Assembly: GCA_001602645.1 (NCBI GenBank)
Contig: LUYE01000048.1
Coordinates: 28,143-92,142, forward strand
Direction: 5' to 3'
Source: Methanosarcinales archaeon Methan_01
GTDB lineage: Archaea > Halobacteriota > Methanosarcinia > Methanotrichales > Methanotrichaceae
DNA: 64,000 nt
Positions 9,483 to 17,532 of the stretch are shown one piece after another. The notes beneath the pieces were generated by a model. The model had not been told where the DNA came from and searched no databases. It saw only the letters and a program-made list of their open reading frames with translations. The translations under genes and the position numbers were made by a program. Within the stretch, counting starts at the first letter, position 1. Every line of letters starts with the position of its first letter.

Positions 9483-10340
9483 ATGTTCGAGGCCTGGGAC
9501 GAGTACCATCTGATCAACGGGGAGCTTTTGAGGCTGACGGAGAGGCTTCCGGCCTCGGGGCTGGGGGAGGTGATCAGGTACGTCCTCACCACCCCCGGAA
9601 AGCGGGTCAGGCCCCTCATCCTCGTCCTCTCCTCGAAGGCCTTCGGCTGCGACGCGGCCGAATCGGTCAGAGCCGCCCTCGCCCTGGAGCTGGTCCACGC
9701 CGCCTCCCTCGTCCACGATGACATCCTCGACGGAGGGACGGAGCGGAGGGGAGTCGAGAGCGCCCTCAAGAGGTACGGGATGGAGGCGGCCCTCCTCTGC
9801 GGCGACTACCTGATATCCAGGTCCATTGGCCTCATCTCCGGCTACAGCCAGGAGGTGATCGAGGCCTTCTCCCAGGCCTGCGTCGAGATGTCGGAGGGGG
9901 AGATGCTCGACCTCGCCAGCAGGACGAGGCCCGAGGATTACTACCTCTGCATATGCAAGAAGACGGCCTCGCTCATCTCCGCCTCCTCCAAGATCGGTTG
10001 CCTCATAGCCGGCGCTCGCGCCGACGACGTCGCCCTCTTCGAGAGCTACGGTATGCACCTGGGCCTCGCCTACCAGGTCGCCGACGACCTGAACGAATTT
10101 CTGGGGATGGAGAAGGGGAAGTCTTCGGCGAAGACCTCCGCCACCCTCCCCGTGATATACCGGAGAGACCACTCGGCGGAGGCGACGGTCCGCCTCTGCG
10201 CCGAGGCGATCCGGGTGCACTGCCGCGCCGCGAAGAGGGCCCTGGCCGAGGCGGGGGGGGACGAGGAGGTCAAGGGGAGGCTTGGAAGCATAGTCGACAA
10301 ATGGGGAGAGGAATGCAAGTCGCTGAAAGACCGCTATTGA
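9483..10340 (+). CDS. Polyprenyl diphosphate synthase (geranylgeranyl/farnesyl type)
   Basis: The product (285 aa from this ATG; 293 aa from the TTG at 9459) is a trans-isoprenyl diphosphate synthase. GKRVRP is the IPP-binding motif, DDILD with following RRG is the first Asp-rich motif, and KTA plus YQVADDLNE is the second Asp-rich region. The second motif reads DDLNE instead of the usual DDxxD, a mild departure. Chain-elongating enzymes of this family make the lipid side chains of archaeal ether lipids or quinone-like carriers. I prefer 9483 because a TATA-like box overlaps the TTG start. The stop overlaps the next gene by 28 bases, indicating translational coupling to the radical SAM protein. 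Confidence 0.85.
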   Translation: MFEAWDEYHLINGELLRLTERLPASGLGEVIRYVLTTPGKRVRPLILVLSSKAFGCDAAESVRAALALELVHAASLVHDDILDGGTERRGVESALKRYGMEAALLCGDYLISRSIGLISGYSQEVIEAFSQACVEMSEGEMLDLASRTRPEDYYLCICKKTASLISASSKIGCLIAGARADDVALFESYGMHLGLAYQVADDLNEFLGMEKGKSSAKTSATLPVIYRRDHSAEATVRLCAEAIRVHCRAAKRALAEAGGDEEVKGRLGSIVDKWGEECKSLKDRY

Positions 10341-11464
10341 AGATAGAGGCCGACGCCGAAGGCGGCAAGATTGCCTTCCGGGCGACGGGCCCCCTCTCTC
10401 GGGTCGCTGCCCCCGTCATCAGGAAGATCAACGAGACCTTCGCCGGCGAGAAGCCTATCAGCTCCGGCCCCGACCGGATCATCTTCTCCACCTGGATCCC
10501 CCCCGCCCCGAGCCCCGCCTTCGATCGGATGGTCTCCTCCCAGGTGGCAGCCCTGACCCGGAGGAGGATCCCCGACCAGGCGTCCATCGGGATCGTCCGA
10601 GCCTGCCCTAACGACTGCCTCCACTGCAGCGCTCCCTCCCGAAGAGGGGACGTCCTCTCCTCCGAGGATATATTGAGGGTGATCGGGGAGGCCCTCGACC
10701 TCGGATCCTACATGATCTCCTTCGATGGCGGCGAGCCGATGCTGAGGCACGACCTGCCGACCCTCGTGGCCGGGGTAGACGAGAGGGCGATCGCCGCCTC
10801 CTTTTCCAGCGGCTTCGGCCTCACCGAGGAGCGGGGGAGGGACCTGAAAAGGGCGGGGCTCTACGCCGTCAGGGTCTCCATCGACAGCCCCCACCCCGAG
10901 GAACACGACCGGTTCCGCGGCCGGGAGGGGGCCTTCTCCGACGCCCTCGTCGGGATAAGAAACGCCCTCGAGGCGGGGCTGATGGTCGACCTCTTCATGG
11001 TCGCCTCTCCGATGAACATCGACGATCTGGAAGACGCGTACTCCCTGGCGGCGGAGCTCTCGGTCCAGGAGCTCTCCCTCTACGAGATCGTGGCGGTGGG
11101 GAGGTGGTCCTCCCACGCCGACGAGGTCCTGACCGGGGCGGACGTCGAGAGGCTCCGCCGGTTCCACTTAGAGAAGAACCGCCGCCCTGAGGGGCCCCGG
11201 GTCTCCGCCTTCCCCTACCTCCTCGGACCCGAGATGTTCGGCTGCTTTGCGGGGAGGAGGTGGCTCCACGTCGACGCCTCCGGGGACGTCCTCCCTTGCG
11301 CCTACATGCCCACCCCCTTCGGGAACGTCCGGGATAGGAGCCTCCGGGATATCTGGAGGGATATGGGCCGGGACCGTTGGCTCCGGAGAAGGCCCAGGGG
11401 GTGCATGATGAAGGACGAGGAGTTCAGGCGGGCCCATCCCGGGATATTCGATCTGGATAAATAA
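10313..11464 (+). CDS. Radical SAM protein with SPASM-like C-terminus
   Basis: The 383-aa protein carries the radical SAM cluster motif CPNDCLHC (Cys98, Cys102, Cys105 from this start), then the FDGGEPM glycine-rich SAM-binding strand. The C-terminal region has further cysteines (FGCFAGRR, VLPCAYMPTPFGNVRD, RRGCMMK) arranged like the SPASM/Twitch domains of MoaA, PqqE and NirJ relatives. It therefore probably binds an auxiliary cluster and carries out a radical modification. The ATG at 10313 is preceded at once by GGAGAGG; a TTG at 10337 is an alternative. It is translationally coupled to the polyprenyl synthase, so its substrate may be an isoprenoid or a partner in the same pathway, which is inference only. 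Confidence 0.8.
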   Translation: MQVAERPLLKIEADAEGGKIAFRATGPLSRVAAPVIRKINETFAGEKPISSGPDRIIFSTWIPPAPSPAFDRMVSSQVAALTRRRIPDQASIGIVRACPNDCLHCSAPSRRGDVLSSEDILRVIGEALDLGSYMISFDGGEPMLRHDLPTLVAGVDERAIAASFSSGFGLTEERGRDLKRAGLYAVRVSIDSPHPEEHDRFRGREGAFSDALVGIRNALEAGLMVDLFMVASPMNIDDLEDAYSLAAELSVQELSLYEIVAVGRWSSHADEVLTGADVERLRRFHLEKNRRPEGPRVSAFPYLLGPEMFGCFAGRRWLHVDASGDVLPCAYMPTPFGNVRDRSLRDIWRDMGRDRWLRRRPRGCMMKDEEFRRAHPGIFDLDK

Positions 11465-11498
11465 CATCTTCCGACGCCGATTTTCGAAGACAAAACGG

Positions 11499-11506
11499 TT
11501 TTATAC
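11499..11506 (+). promoter_or_regulatory. TATA-like box ahead of the tandem secreted paralogues
   Basis: TTTTATAC lies about 40 bases upstream of the ATG at 11545, after the radical SAM gene ends. A GGGGGTT ribosome site follows at 11531-11537. It probably drives the first of the three paralogues. Confidence 0.35.
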
Positions 11507-11544
11507 TCTGAAGTTCATCCACCAGGAACGGGGGTTAAAATTGG

Positions 11545-12237
11545 ATGATAAAAGGTAAGAGAGCTCTGCTATCTCTGGCTATCTTCATATCCATCGCCTC
11601 TCCGGGCCAGGCCGCCGAGGACTGGCTCGGAGGGAGCATGGGCATCTCAGACGTTCACAACACCGCCGAGTACATCGCGAAGGTCGGGAGCGCCCAAGGA
11701 AGCGGCACGAAATTGAACTCCTCCGAAGGCGGCATCGCCACCGTCCCGACCGCCGCGGTCCAGCAGGAGGTCTACTCCATCGGCAAAACTGGATCCTCAT
11801 CCGAAGCGGTGGCCTCAGAAGAGGCTATTGAGCCCTCCAACTTCTCAGGAAGATGGTCCCTCGCGATCACGGAGAGGAGCACCCGATCCCTCGACCTCGC
11901 CCTCTACCAGACGGGAGATCTAGTCTTCGGGAAGGGAGTTTTAGGGTCGTCGGAGAGCTCGGAGGCCAGCGGATCCTCCTCCGAAGACCGGGGGATCGAC
12001 TCGATGATCGAGTGGCTGAACCTGCCCCCCTCCTCCCTCGAATCCGCATCCCAGGCCGCCGCTAGCGGCACCGTCGAAGGTGACAGGCTCCACCTCGACC
12101 TCATCTCCCTCGAGTCGTTATCTCTATACAGGTTCGAGCTCAACCTCACCGGCGACCTCGTATCCGGGAGCTACTCCGCCTACGGGACCGATGGGTCGAC
12201 CTGGGCTGGGACCGCCACCGGCGCCCGAAGGGCCTGA
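11545..12237 (+). CDS. Secreted GxW-domain protein, first of three tandem paralogues
   Basis: The 230-aa product has a signal peptide (to about residue 21, ending SPGQAA) and a mature start EDWLGG. After a Ser-rich linker comes a domain beginning SGRWSLAI, with SLDLALYQTGD and VFGKGVL, ending in a GSYSAYGTDGSTWAG block. The same order occurs in the next two genes. The segment near residues 25-45 (GISDVHNTAEYI) is shared with the third paralogue but not the second. The GxW opening and beta-rich content recall lipocalin-like barrels, but I do not recognise a named family. A Ser-rich insertion interrupts the domain between VLGSSES and the SGTVEGD strand. Function unknown. Confidence 0.75.
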   Translation: MIKGKRALLSLAIFISIASPGQAAEDWLGGSMGISDVHNTAEYIAKVGSAQGSGTKLNSSEGGIATVPTAAVQQEVYSIGKTGSSSEAVASEEAIEPSNFSGRWSLAITERSTRSLDLALYQTGDLVFGKGVLGSSESSEASGSSSEDRGIDSMIEWLNLPPSSLESASQAAASGTVEGDRLHLDLISLESLSLYRFELNLTGDLVSGSYSAYGTDGSTWAGTATGARRA

Positions 12238-12301
12238 TCCCCAGGAGGCCGAGGCCGCTGGCCTGGCCCATTCCCATCATGAACAAGGAGGTTTGCGACA
12301 G

Positions 12302-12928
12302 ATGAAACTCCAAAAGGCTTTGACGTTGACCCTCATCACCCTCGCTGCCATCACATCTCCAGGATCGGCCGACGGCCTGAACCTGGACAACATGACAGGA
12401 AGCCAGATCCGAGAGGATATCAGGGAGTCCTTCAAGGACGAGTCCCTATTTTACATCAATCCCGTCACCGGGATGAGCCCCGGTGCCTCCGGCGGAAGCT
12501 CCGTATACACCCCGCCGACGACCACGGGGTCGCCCTGGTCTAACGTCGCCGGAAGGTGGACTCTCAACCTGATGGACACGGAATCGAGGAGCTTGGACCT
12601 CACCGTCTACCAGATCGGAAACGAGGTCTTCGGAAGGGGAGTGATGACCACGGGGGCCAACTCCCAGGAGATGACCGCCGCAGGGTCGATCGAAGGGACT
12701 GCCCTCACCCTCCGCCTCGTAAGCGTCGGCGGAGACAACATGTACAGGCTCCGGACGGCGGCGGGAGGAGACAGCATCTTCGGCACCTACACCGCCTTCT
12801 CCTCGTACGGCGTCACCTGGACCGGAAACTGCAATGGGAACCGCTTCTATCCTTCGTCCCTCGCCTCCCCGGCGGACTCTGCCGGCACCGTCAGGGTCGG
12901 GGCATCGGGCGGAAACGCCATGGCCTGA
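12302..12928 (+). CDS. Secreted GxW-domain protein, second tandem paralogue
   Basis: From the ATG at 12302 (AAGGAGGT ribosome site at 12285-12292) the product is 208 aa with a signal peptide ending SPGSADG. The shared domain runs AGRWTLNL, SLDLTVYQIGNEVFGRG, a GSIEGTAL strand, and GTYTAFSSYGVTWTG. It lacks the DVHxTExY segment found in paralogues one and three. The spacing between genes is 64 bases upstream and 53 downstream, so the three may share a transcript. The longer ORF in the track starts too early and would read through the previous gene's end. Function unknown; an extracellular binding role is a guess. Confidence 0.75.
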   Translation: MKLQKALTLTLITLAAITSPGSADGLNLDNMTGSQIREDIRESFKDESLFYINPVTGMSPGASGGSSVYTPPTTTGSPWSNVAGRWTLNLMDTESRSLDLTVYQIGNEVFGRGVMTTGANSQEMTAAGSIEGTALTLRLVSVGGDNMYRLRTAAGGDSIFGTYTAFSSYGVTWTGNCNGNRFYPSSLASPADSAGTVRVGASGGNAMA

Positions 12929-12981
12929 CCGGAGGCCCTTCGGCTTTTTTTTTAATTCAGGATTTTCGGGGGTTTTGTGAT

Positions 12982-13581
12982 ATGAAAATTCTTCTGGCTT
13001 TGACGGCTGCGATCTTCGCCGCCTCCCTTCCGGCGTCGGCTTACGGATTGTACGGGGACGAATGGCTCGGGATCGAGGGGCTGAGGATCGCCGACGTCCA
13101 TCATACCGAGGGCTACATCCGCGGGATCATGAACCTATCCGGCGAGAGGTGGACCCCGACGCTCGGGACGGGGACTTCCGACGTCGCAGGAGTCTGGTCC
13201 TTCACCCTGACGGGGGAGGTGTCGCGGAGGCTGGACCTCACCCTCTACCAGGCCGAGGGCGAGGTCTTCGGCGAGGGCACTTTGGCCGCCGACGGCGCTG
13301 CCTGGCAGGTCGCCGTCGCTGGAGAGAGGGCCTACAACCAGCTGGACCTCCGCTGCGTCGTCCTGGGAAGCCCGTCCCTCATCAGGCTCTGGCTCGGCCT
13401 CTCGACGAGCCCGGCTCGGGGGACCTACGCCATCTATACGCCGGCCGGGCCTGCTGGAGCCGGCGTCGCGTACGGATCCAAGGCCGCGCCGCTGGGAGGA
13501 AGCCCCTCCTCCCTCCCATCCGGGGGGGTCCTGCCGCCCTATCCGTCGGGGAGCCCGGCCTCCGGGCTGGGGGCGATCTGA
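12982..13581 (+). CDS. Secreted GxW-domain protein, third tandem paralogue
   Basis: The 199-aa product starts MKILLALTAA and has a signal peptide ending PASAYG. Its mature N-terminus EWLGIEGLRIADVHHTEGYI matches the first paralogue, then AGVWSFTL, RLDLTLYQAEGEVFGEG and GTYAIYTPAGPAGAG align with the shared domain. The C-terminal 35 residues are Pro/Ser/Gly-rich and unlike the others. Divergence between the three copies is high, so duplication is old. No cysteine or obvious catalytic motif is seen. Confidence 0.75.
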   Translation: MKILLALTAAIFAASLPASAYGLYGDEWLGIEGLRIADVHHTEGYIRGIMNLSGERWTPTLGTGTSDVAGVWSFTLTGEVSRRLDLTLYQAEGEVFGEGTLAADGAAWQVAVAGERAYNQLDLRCVVLGSPSLIRLWLGLSTSPARGTYAIYTPAGPAGAGVAYGSKAAPLGGSPSSLPSGGVLPPYPSGSPASGLGAI

Positions 13582-13626
13582 CCCGGCAGCAAAAGAGTTA
13601 TCCATCCGCCCGGAGATGGTGGGTCG

Positions 13627-14541
13627 ATGGAAAGGAAGCCTTTGAGGAAGGGCTCGGTCAAGGAGGTCTACGACCTCGGCCGGGTGCTGGAGTTCAGGTT
13701 CACAGACAGGATATCCGTCTTCGACAAGGTGATCCCGACCCTCATCCCCCACAAGGGGGAGACCCTCTGCAGAGAGGGGGTCCACTGGTTCAACCGGGCG
13801 AAGGAGATGGGGATCCCGACCCACTTCGAAGAGTTTCTCCCCCCCAACGGGATGCGGGTCAAGAAGGTGGACGTGATCCAGCCCCAGGATATCAGGCCAA
13901 TGTCGAAGAATTACCTGATACCCCTGGAGGTGATCTGCCGGTGGTATGCGGCGGGATCGATCTTTGACAGGCTCGTCGCCGGCAAGGTGAGGGCCGAGGA
14001 GCTGGGCTTCTCGAAGGGCCACATGGTCGAGTACGGGGAACCCCTCCCAGACCCCTTCATCGAGGTATCGACGAAGCTGGAGAGGGTGGACCGGCTCCTC
14101 GACCGGGGCGAGGCCCTGAAGCTCGCCGGCCTATCCCCCGAGGAGTACGACGCCATCTGCGAGACGGTCCTCAAGATCGACGAGAATATAAAACAAGAGG
14201 TCGAGCCGAGGGGGCTCATCCACGTCGACGGGAAGAAGGAGTTCGCCTTCGACGAAGATAGGCAGATCATGGTCATCGACGTCTTCGGGACCGCCGACGA
14301 GGACCGGTTCTGGGACAGGGCGAAGTACCAGGAGGGAGAGTTCGTCGACCTCTCCAAGGAGCACGTCCGCCAGCACTACCGGAGGATCGGCTACAAGGAC
14401 CGCCTCTACGGGGCCCGAGATGGGGGGGAAGCGGAGCCCGATATACCGCCCCTCCCCGAGGAGGTCGTCGCCACGACGAGCGAGATATACATCAGGCTCT
14501 TTGAGATGATCACAGGGGAGAAGTTCAAGAGCTCCGGCTGA
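13627..14541 (+). CDS. purC: Phosphoribosylaminoimidazole-succinocarboxamide synthase (SAICAR synthetase)
   Basis: The 304-aa protein matches PurC over its length. It begins LRKGSVKEVYDLG (the ATP-binding glycine loop), then FTDRISVFDKVIP, the WYAAGS and GEPLPDP substrate loops, VSTKLERVD and HVDGKKEFAFDED with the catalytic acidic residues. The enzyme joins aspartate to CAIR in de novo purine synthesis, using ATP, in the cytoplasm. The C-terminal 50 residues are the longer form seen in archaea and eukaryote-like types. It is followed 13 bases later by the lipoprotein gene, so it may head a four-gene transcript with no obvious pathway link. Confidence 0.93.
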   Translation: MERKPLRKGSVKEVYDLGRVLEFRFTDRISVFDKVIPTLIPHKGETLCREGVHWFNRAKEMGIPTHFEEFLPPNGMRVKKVDVIQPQDIRPMSKNYLIPLEVICRWYAAGSIFDRLVAGKVRAEELGFSKGHMVEYGEPLPDPFIEVSTKLERVDRLLDRGEALKLAGLSPEEYDAICETVLKIDENIKQEVEPRGLIHVDGKKEFAFDEDRQIMVIDVFGTADEDRFWDRAKYQEGEFVDLSKEHVRQHYRRIGYKDRLYGARDGGEAEPDIPPLPEEVVATTSEIYIRLFEMITGEKFKSSG

Positions 14542-14554
14542 GGAAGGCCCGCCA

Positions 14555-15499
14555 TTGACCGACTCGAGAAAGATGTCCAGGTCTTCGATCGCCGCCCAAG
14601 GGGCCGAAGGAGGGGGGCAGGTTCTGAAGAGGATATTGCTGGTGGTGGCCCTGGCAGCCGCGGCCCTCGCCGGGTGCGTCGACGATGATAGGGGCGAGGC
14701 CAAAAAGTTGATGGCGGGGGCGGCCGAAGAGGTCGAATCATATCGGTTCGAGATCGAGATGGACCAGACCGTCGAGTATCGAAACTTCAGCGGTCAGGGG
14801 TCCCTGGAGGGGGAGAAGGTCGCCCTTTGGTGGCAGGGTGAGATCAACCTCACCGATAACAGCTCTATGGAGGCGATCAGCTCGAAGAGGACGACCCTAG
14901 CCGGCGACCGAACAGCCGACGACGCCGTCGAGGTCTACTTCTTGAACGACACCCGCTATCAGAGGATGGGAGGAGAGTGGATCGGCCTTCTGGAGCCCGA
15001 CCCGGTCCACCGGATCGAGAACTCCGACCAGCTCGCCCACCTTTTGGAGATGATCGAGAGGGCGGAGGTGGAGGTCGCGGGGACCGAGAGGGTCGGAGGG
15101 GATAGGGTTCGCAGGCTGAAGGTCGTCCCCGACGACGACACCGCCTTCGGGATCATGCTGGGGCAGATCAGCTCCATCGACCCCCGGATCCCCCTGATGA
15201 TCGATATGAACGTCCTCATGGAGAGAGGGACAGAGCTGGAATGGACCGTCCTCGTATCGGAGGAGACGGGGCTCCCGACGGAGAGCCGGATATCTGCCGT
15301 CTATTCCGCTGGTCCGGGGGTCCTGAGGGTCCCCCCGGAGGCGGCCGGAGGGATGGAGATCGTGATCGAAACGACGGAGGTGAGGAGGTTTGGGGGCTAC
15401 GGGGAGCCTGTGACGATAATCCTGCCGGAAGAGGCGCGGGCAGCCCCCATCCTCCCGCCGGATCTCCCCGAGGGGGAGGAGCCAGAGCCGCTGACGTGA
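14555..15499 (+). CDS. Predicted lipoprotein (LppX/LolA-like fold possible)
   Basis: The product is 314 aa from a TTG start at 14555 with GGAAGG upstream; an ATG at 14573 is the alternative. A hydrophobic stretch ends in the lipobox LAGC, so it is probably lipid-anchored outside the membrane. The mature part reads like alternating beta strands (for instance YRFEIEMDQTVEY, VALWWQGEINL, EVYFLNDTRYQRM), which resembles the half-barrel lipoproteins of the LolA/LppX group that bind lipids. This similarity is from pattern only. It ends in an acidic Pro/Glu tail. The next gene encodes a winged-helix regulator 25 bases downstream. Confidence 0.65.
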   Translation: MTDSRKMSRSSIAAQGAEGGGQVLKRILLVVALAAAALAGCVDDDRGEAKKLMAGAAEEVESYRFEIEMDQTVEYRNFSGQGSLEGEKVALWWQGEINLTDNSSMEAISSKRTTLAGDRTADDAVEVYFLNDTRYQRMGGEWIGLLEPDPVHRIENSDQLAHLLEMIERAEVEVAGTERVGGDRVRRLKVVPDDDTAFGIMLGQISSIDPRIPLMIDMNVLMERGTELEWTVLVSEETGLPTESRISAVYSAGPGVLRVPPEAAGGMEIVIETTEVRRFGGYGEPVTIILPEEARAAPILPPDLPEGEEPEPLT

Positions 15500-15524
15500 T
15501 CTCGATCGGAGGGGCGGTGATGGG

Positions 15525-15992
15525 ATGAAAAGGGAGATTGCGTTCTTCTTTTTGAGGGAGAAGCCGGCGATGGCCCTCCTCGCCATCCGGGAGCTGGATC
15601 CCGCCTACGTCTCCGCCGTGGCGAAGGCGGTCGACTCCAACGTCCCCCACACCCTGAAGGTCCTGGCCGAGATGGAGGCGGCGGGGCTGATCCGCTCGGA
15701 GCCGCAGGGAAGGATCCGGAGGCTCAATCTCACGGACCGGGGGGTGAGGGCAGCGGCCGCCATATCCGGCCTCATCGACGCCCTAAAGGACGACCCCCTC
15801 CGAAGGAGGCTCGCCCGGCTGGAGGAGGCGGTCCTGGAGGCGAAGGACCTGTCGGCGGAGGAGGCAGAGCTCCGGATCGGACCCCTCCGGCGGGATCTGG
15901 CGAAGCTTTTGGCCGCCGAGGGGGAGGAGGTCCGAGAGGCAGCCCGGGACCTCGACCGGAGGATAGTCTCCACCCTGGGGGGAGGAGGGTGA
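15525..15992 (+). CDS. Winged-helix transcriptional regulator
   Basis: The 155-aa product has an N-terminal MarR/ArsR-like winged helix: DPAYVSAVAKAVDSNVPHTLKVLAEMEAAGLI is a helix-turn-helix with recognition helix, followed by a wing (GRIRRLNLTDRG). The remaining 80 residues look like an amphipathic, Leu/Glu/Arg-rich coiled-coil that may dimerise. No effector or metal site is visible. It overlaps the next gene by four bases (GTGA), so it is co-translated with the DUF71 ATPase. It may control its own operon. Confidence 0.75.
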   Translation: MKREIAFFFLREKPAMALLAIRELDPAYVSAVAKAVDSNVPHTLKVLAEMEAAGLIRSEPQGRIRRLNLTDRGVRAAAAISGLIDALKDDPLRRRLARLEEAVLEAKDLSAEEAELRIGPLRRDLAKLLAAEGEEVREAARDLDRRIVSTLGGGG

Positions 15993-16717
15993 AGACGAGG
16001 ACGGATCTGGGAGATGATGCCGACCTTGATGAAGGGGCCATCGCCGTAGCCTCCTGGACCGGGGGGAAGGACGGGTGCCTTGCGGCCTACAGGGCGATGG
16101 TGGCGGGGGTGAAGGTTGGATATCTCCTCTCCTTCTGGAATATGGGCCGGGAGGGGGCCCACGAGGTGAACCCCGCCCTCCTCGCCGCCCAGGCGGAATC
16201 GATCGGGATGCCCTTGATCAGGACCGGCTTTGTCTCATACGAGGAGGAGTTCAAGCGGGTCGTTCGCCAGCTCGAGGAGGTCGAGAGGGGCCGGGGAAGG
16301 TGGATCGGGACCGCCATCTTCGGCCACATAAAGACCCACGACGCCCTCGTCCATCGGATCTCTGCCGACCTCGGGATCGAGCCGATGATGCCGATCTGGA
16401 TGATGGACTCTGAGGAGATCATCGGGGAGCTTCTCGCCTCCGGCTTTGAGGCGGCGATCGTCGGGGTCCGGTCCGACCTCCTCGGCGACGAGTGGCTCGG
16501 CCGCCGGATCGACAGAAGCTTCGTCTCGGAGCTGAAAGCCCTCAACCCCGCCATCGACCCCTGCGGCGAGAATGGCGAGTTTCATTCTATCGTCCTCGAC
16601 GGCCCGATCTTCAAAAAGAGGCTCCGGATCGAGGAGGCGGAGGCGGTCTCTCGGGGGATGCTCCGGTTCCTCGAGATAAAGAAGTTCGCCGTCGTGAATA
16701 AGGGGCGCAAGGAATGA
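15989..16717 (+). CDS. DUF71 PP-loop ATPase, diphthine-ammonia ligase (Dph6)-like
   Basis: The 242-aa protein begins with GTG overlapping the previous stop. SWTGGKDGCLA is the PP-loop (SGGKD-type) ATP-pyrophosphatase motif, and the strongly conserved block DPCGENGEFHS near residue 190 is the DUF71 signature. Family members adenylate diphthine and transfer ammonia to complete diphthamide on elongation factor 2; other members act in B12 or nucleotide metabolism, so the exact role is not certain. The T in TGGKDG replaces the usual S. Archaea need diphthamide on aEF2, which supports the first reading. Confidence 0.8.
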   Translation: MKTRTDLGDDADLDEGAIAVASWTGGKDGCLAAYRAMVAGVKVGYLLSFWNMGREGAHEVNPALLAAQAESIGMPLIRTGFVSYEEEFKRVVRQLEEVERGRGRWIGTAIFGHIKTHDALVHRISADLGIEPMMPIWMMDSEEIIGELLASGFEAAIVGVRSDLLGDEWLGRRIDRSFVSELKALNPAIDPCGENGEFHSIVLDGPIFKKRLRIEEAEAVSRGMLRFLEIKKFAVVNKGRKE

Positions 16718-16908
16718 ACAGCCCCATATCTGCTCACTCCCAAGGGGGGAGCATCTGGATATTTTATCAACGTAGCTTCCGAAGTACGGCGTCAAATACC
16801 CCTCCAGGTGGTGGGAGGTGAGGCGATAGGGTCCAATAATTAGATATAGTGATGCCGCCGAGGGGGCCGAAAGGTTTGAAGGCATGAAGAAGAAAGAAGG
16901 AAGGCCCC

Positions 16909-17532
16909 ATGGATAAGACGTTGTACAGAATATATAGAACGGGGTTCTGGTCTGCCCTCGTAGCCTTCGTCGCCGCCGCCAGCTACTCCGTCTTCCAGAT
17001 CCTCCAGATCGCAGGCCTCATCGGCCGCCCCTGGGACGAGGTCCTCATCTACGGGACCTCCCTCCTCATCGCCGCGCCCTTCATGCTCGCCCTCCTCGCC
17101 CTCCACCACGTTGCGCCGGACGATAGGAGATATTGGAGCCACGCCGCGGTCCTCTTCGCCGTCATCTACGTCACCTACGTCTCCCTCAACTACGCCGTCC
17201 AGCTGACGGCGGTCCTTCCCCACCCCGACGCCGATCCCGTCCTCATCCAGACCCCCCACTCGCTATTCTGGACCGTCGACGCCCTGGGGTACATCGCCCT
17301 GGGGCTGGCGACCCTCTTCGCCGTCCCCGTCTTCGAGAGGTCGGGGCCGGACCGGTGGGTCCGGCGGTTCTTCCTCGCCAACGGCCTGATCATCCCCCTC
17401 TTTCTCATCGTCTACTTCTACCCCACCTTCTCCACCCGGCTCCTCCTCCTGGGCCTCCCCTGGATCGTCACCGCTCCGGGGTCGATCTTGATGCTGGCGC
17501 TATATTTCAGGAGAGGATCGGAGAGGGGATAG
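16909..17532 (+). CDS. Polytopic membrane protein of unknown function
   Basis: The 207-aa product has about six hydrophobic segments (roughly residues 13-35, 45-66, 80-100, 122-142, 156-175, 183-200), with few charges between. No family motif is recognised. The start ATG follows AGGAAGG. Its stop TAG overlaps the GTG start of the acyltransferase-3 gene by one base, so the two are translationally coupled. It could be a small partner of the acyltransferase, which is context inference only. Confidence 0.7.
   Translation: MDKTLYRIYRTGFWSALVAFVAAASYSVFQILQIAGLIGRPWDEVLIYGTSLLIAAPFMLALLALHHVAPDDRRYWSHAAVLFAVIYVTYVSLNYAVQLTAVLPHPDADPVLIQTPHSLFWTVDALGYIALGLATLFAVPVFERSGPDRWVRRFFLANGLIIPLFLIVYFYPTFSTRLLLLGLPWIVTAPGSILMLALYFRRGSERG

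Noticed and set aside
9273-10220. Minus-strand ORF of 315 codons
   Set aside because: Antisense to the polyprenyl synthase, which has clear motifs.
16728-16760. Imperfect hairpin GCTCACTCCC/GGGGGGAGC after the DUF71 gene
   Set aside because: Pairing is interrupted and no T-run follows, so I could not support a terminator call.
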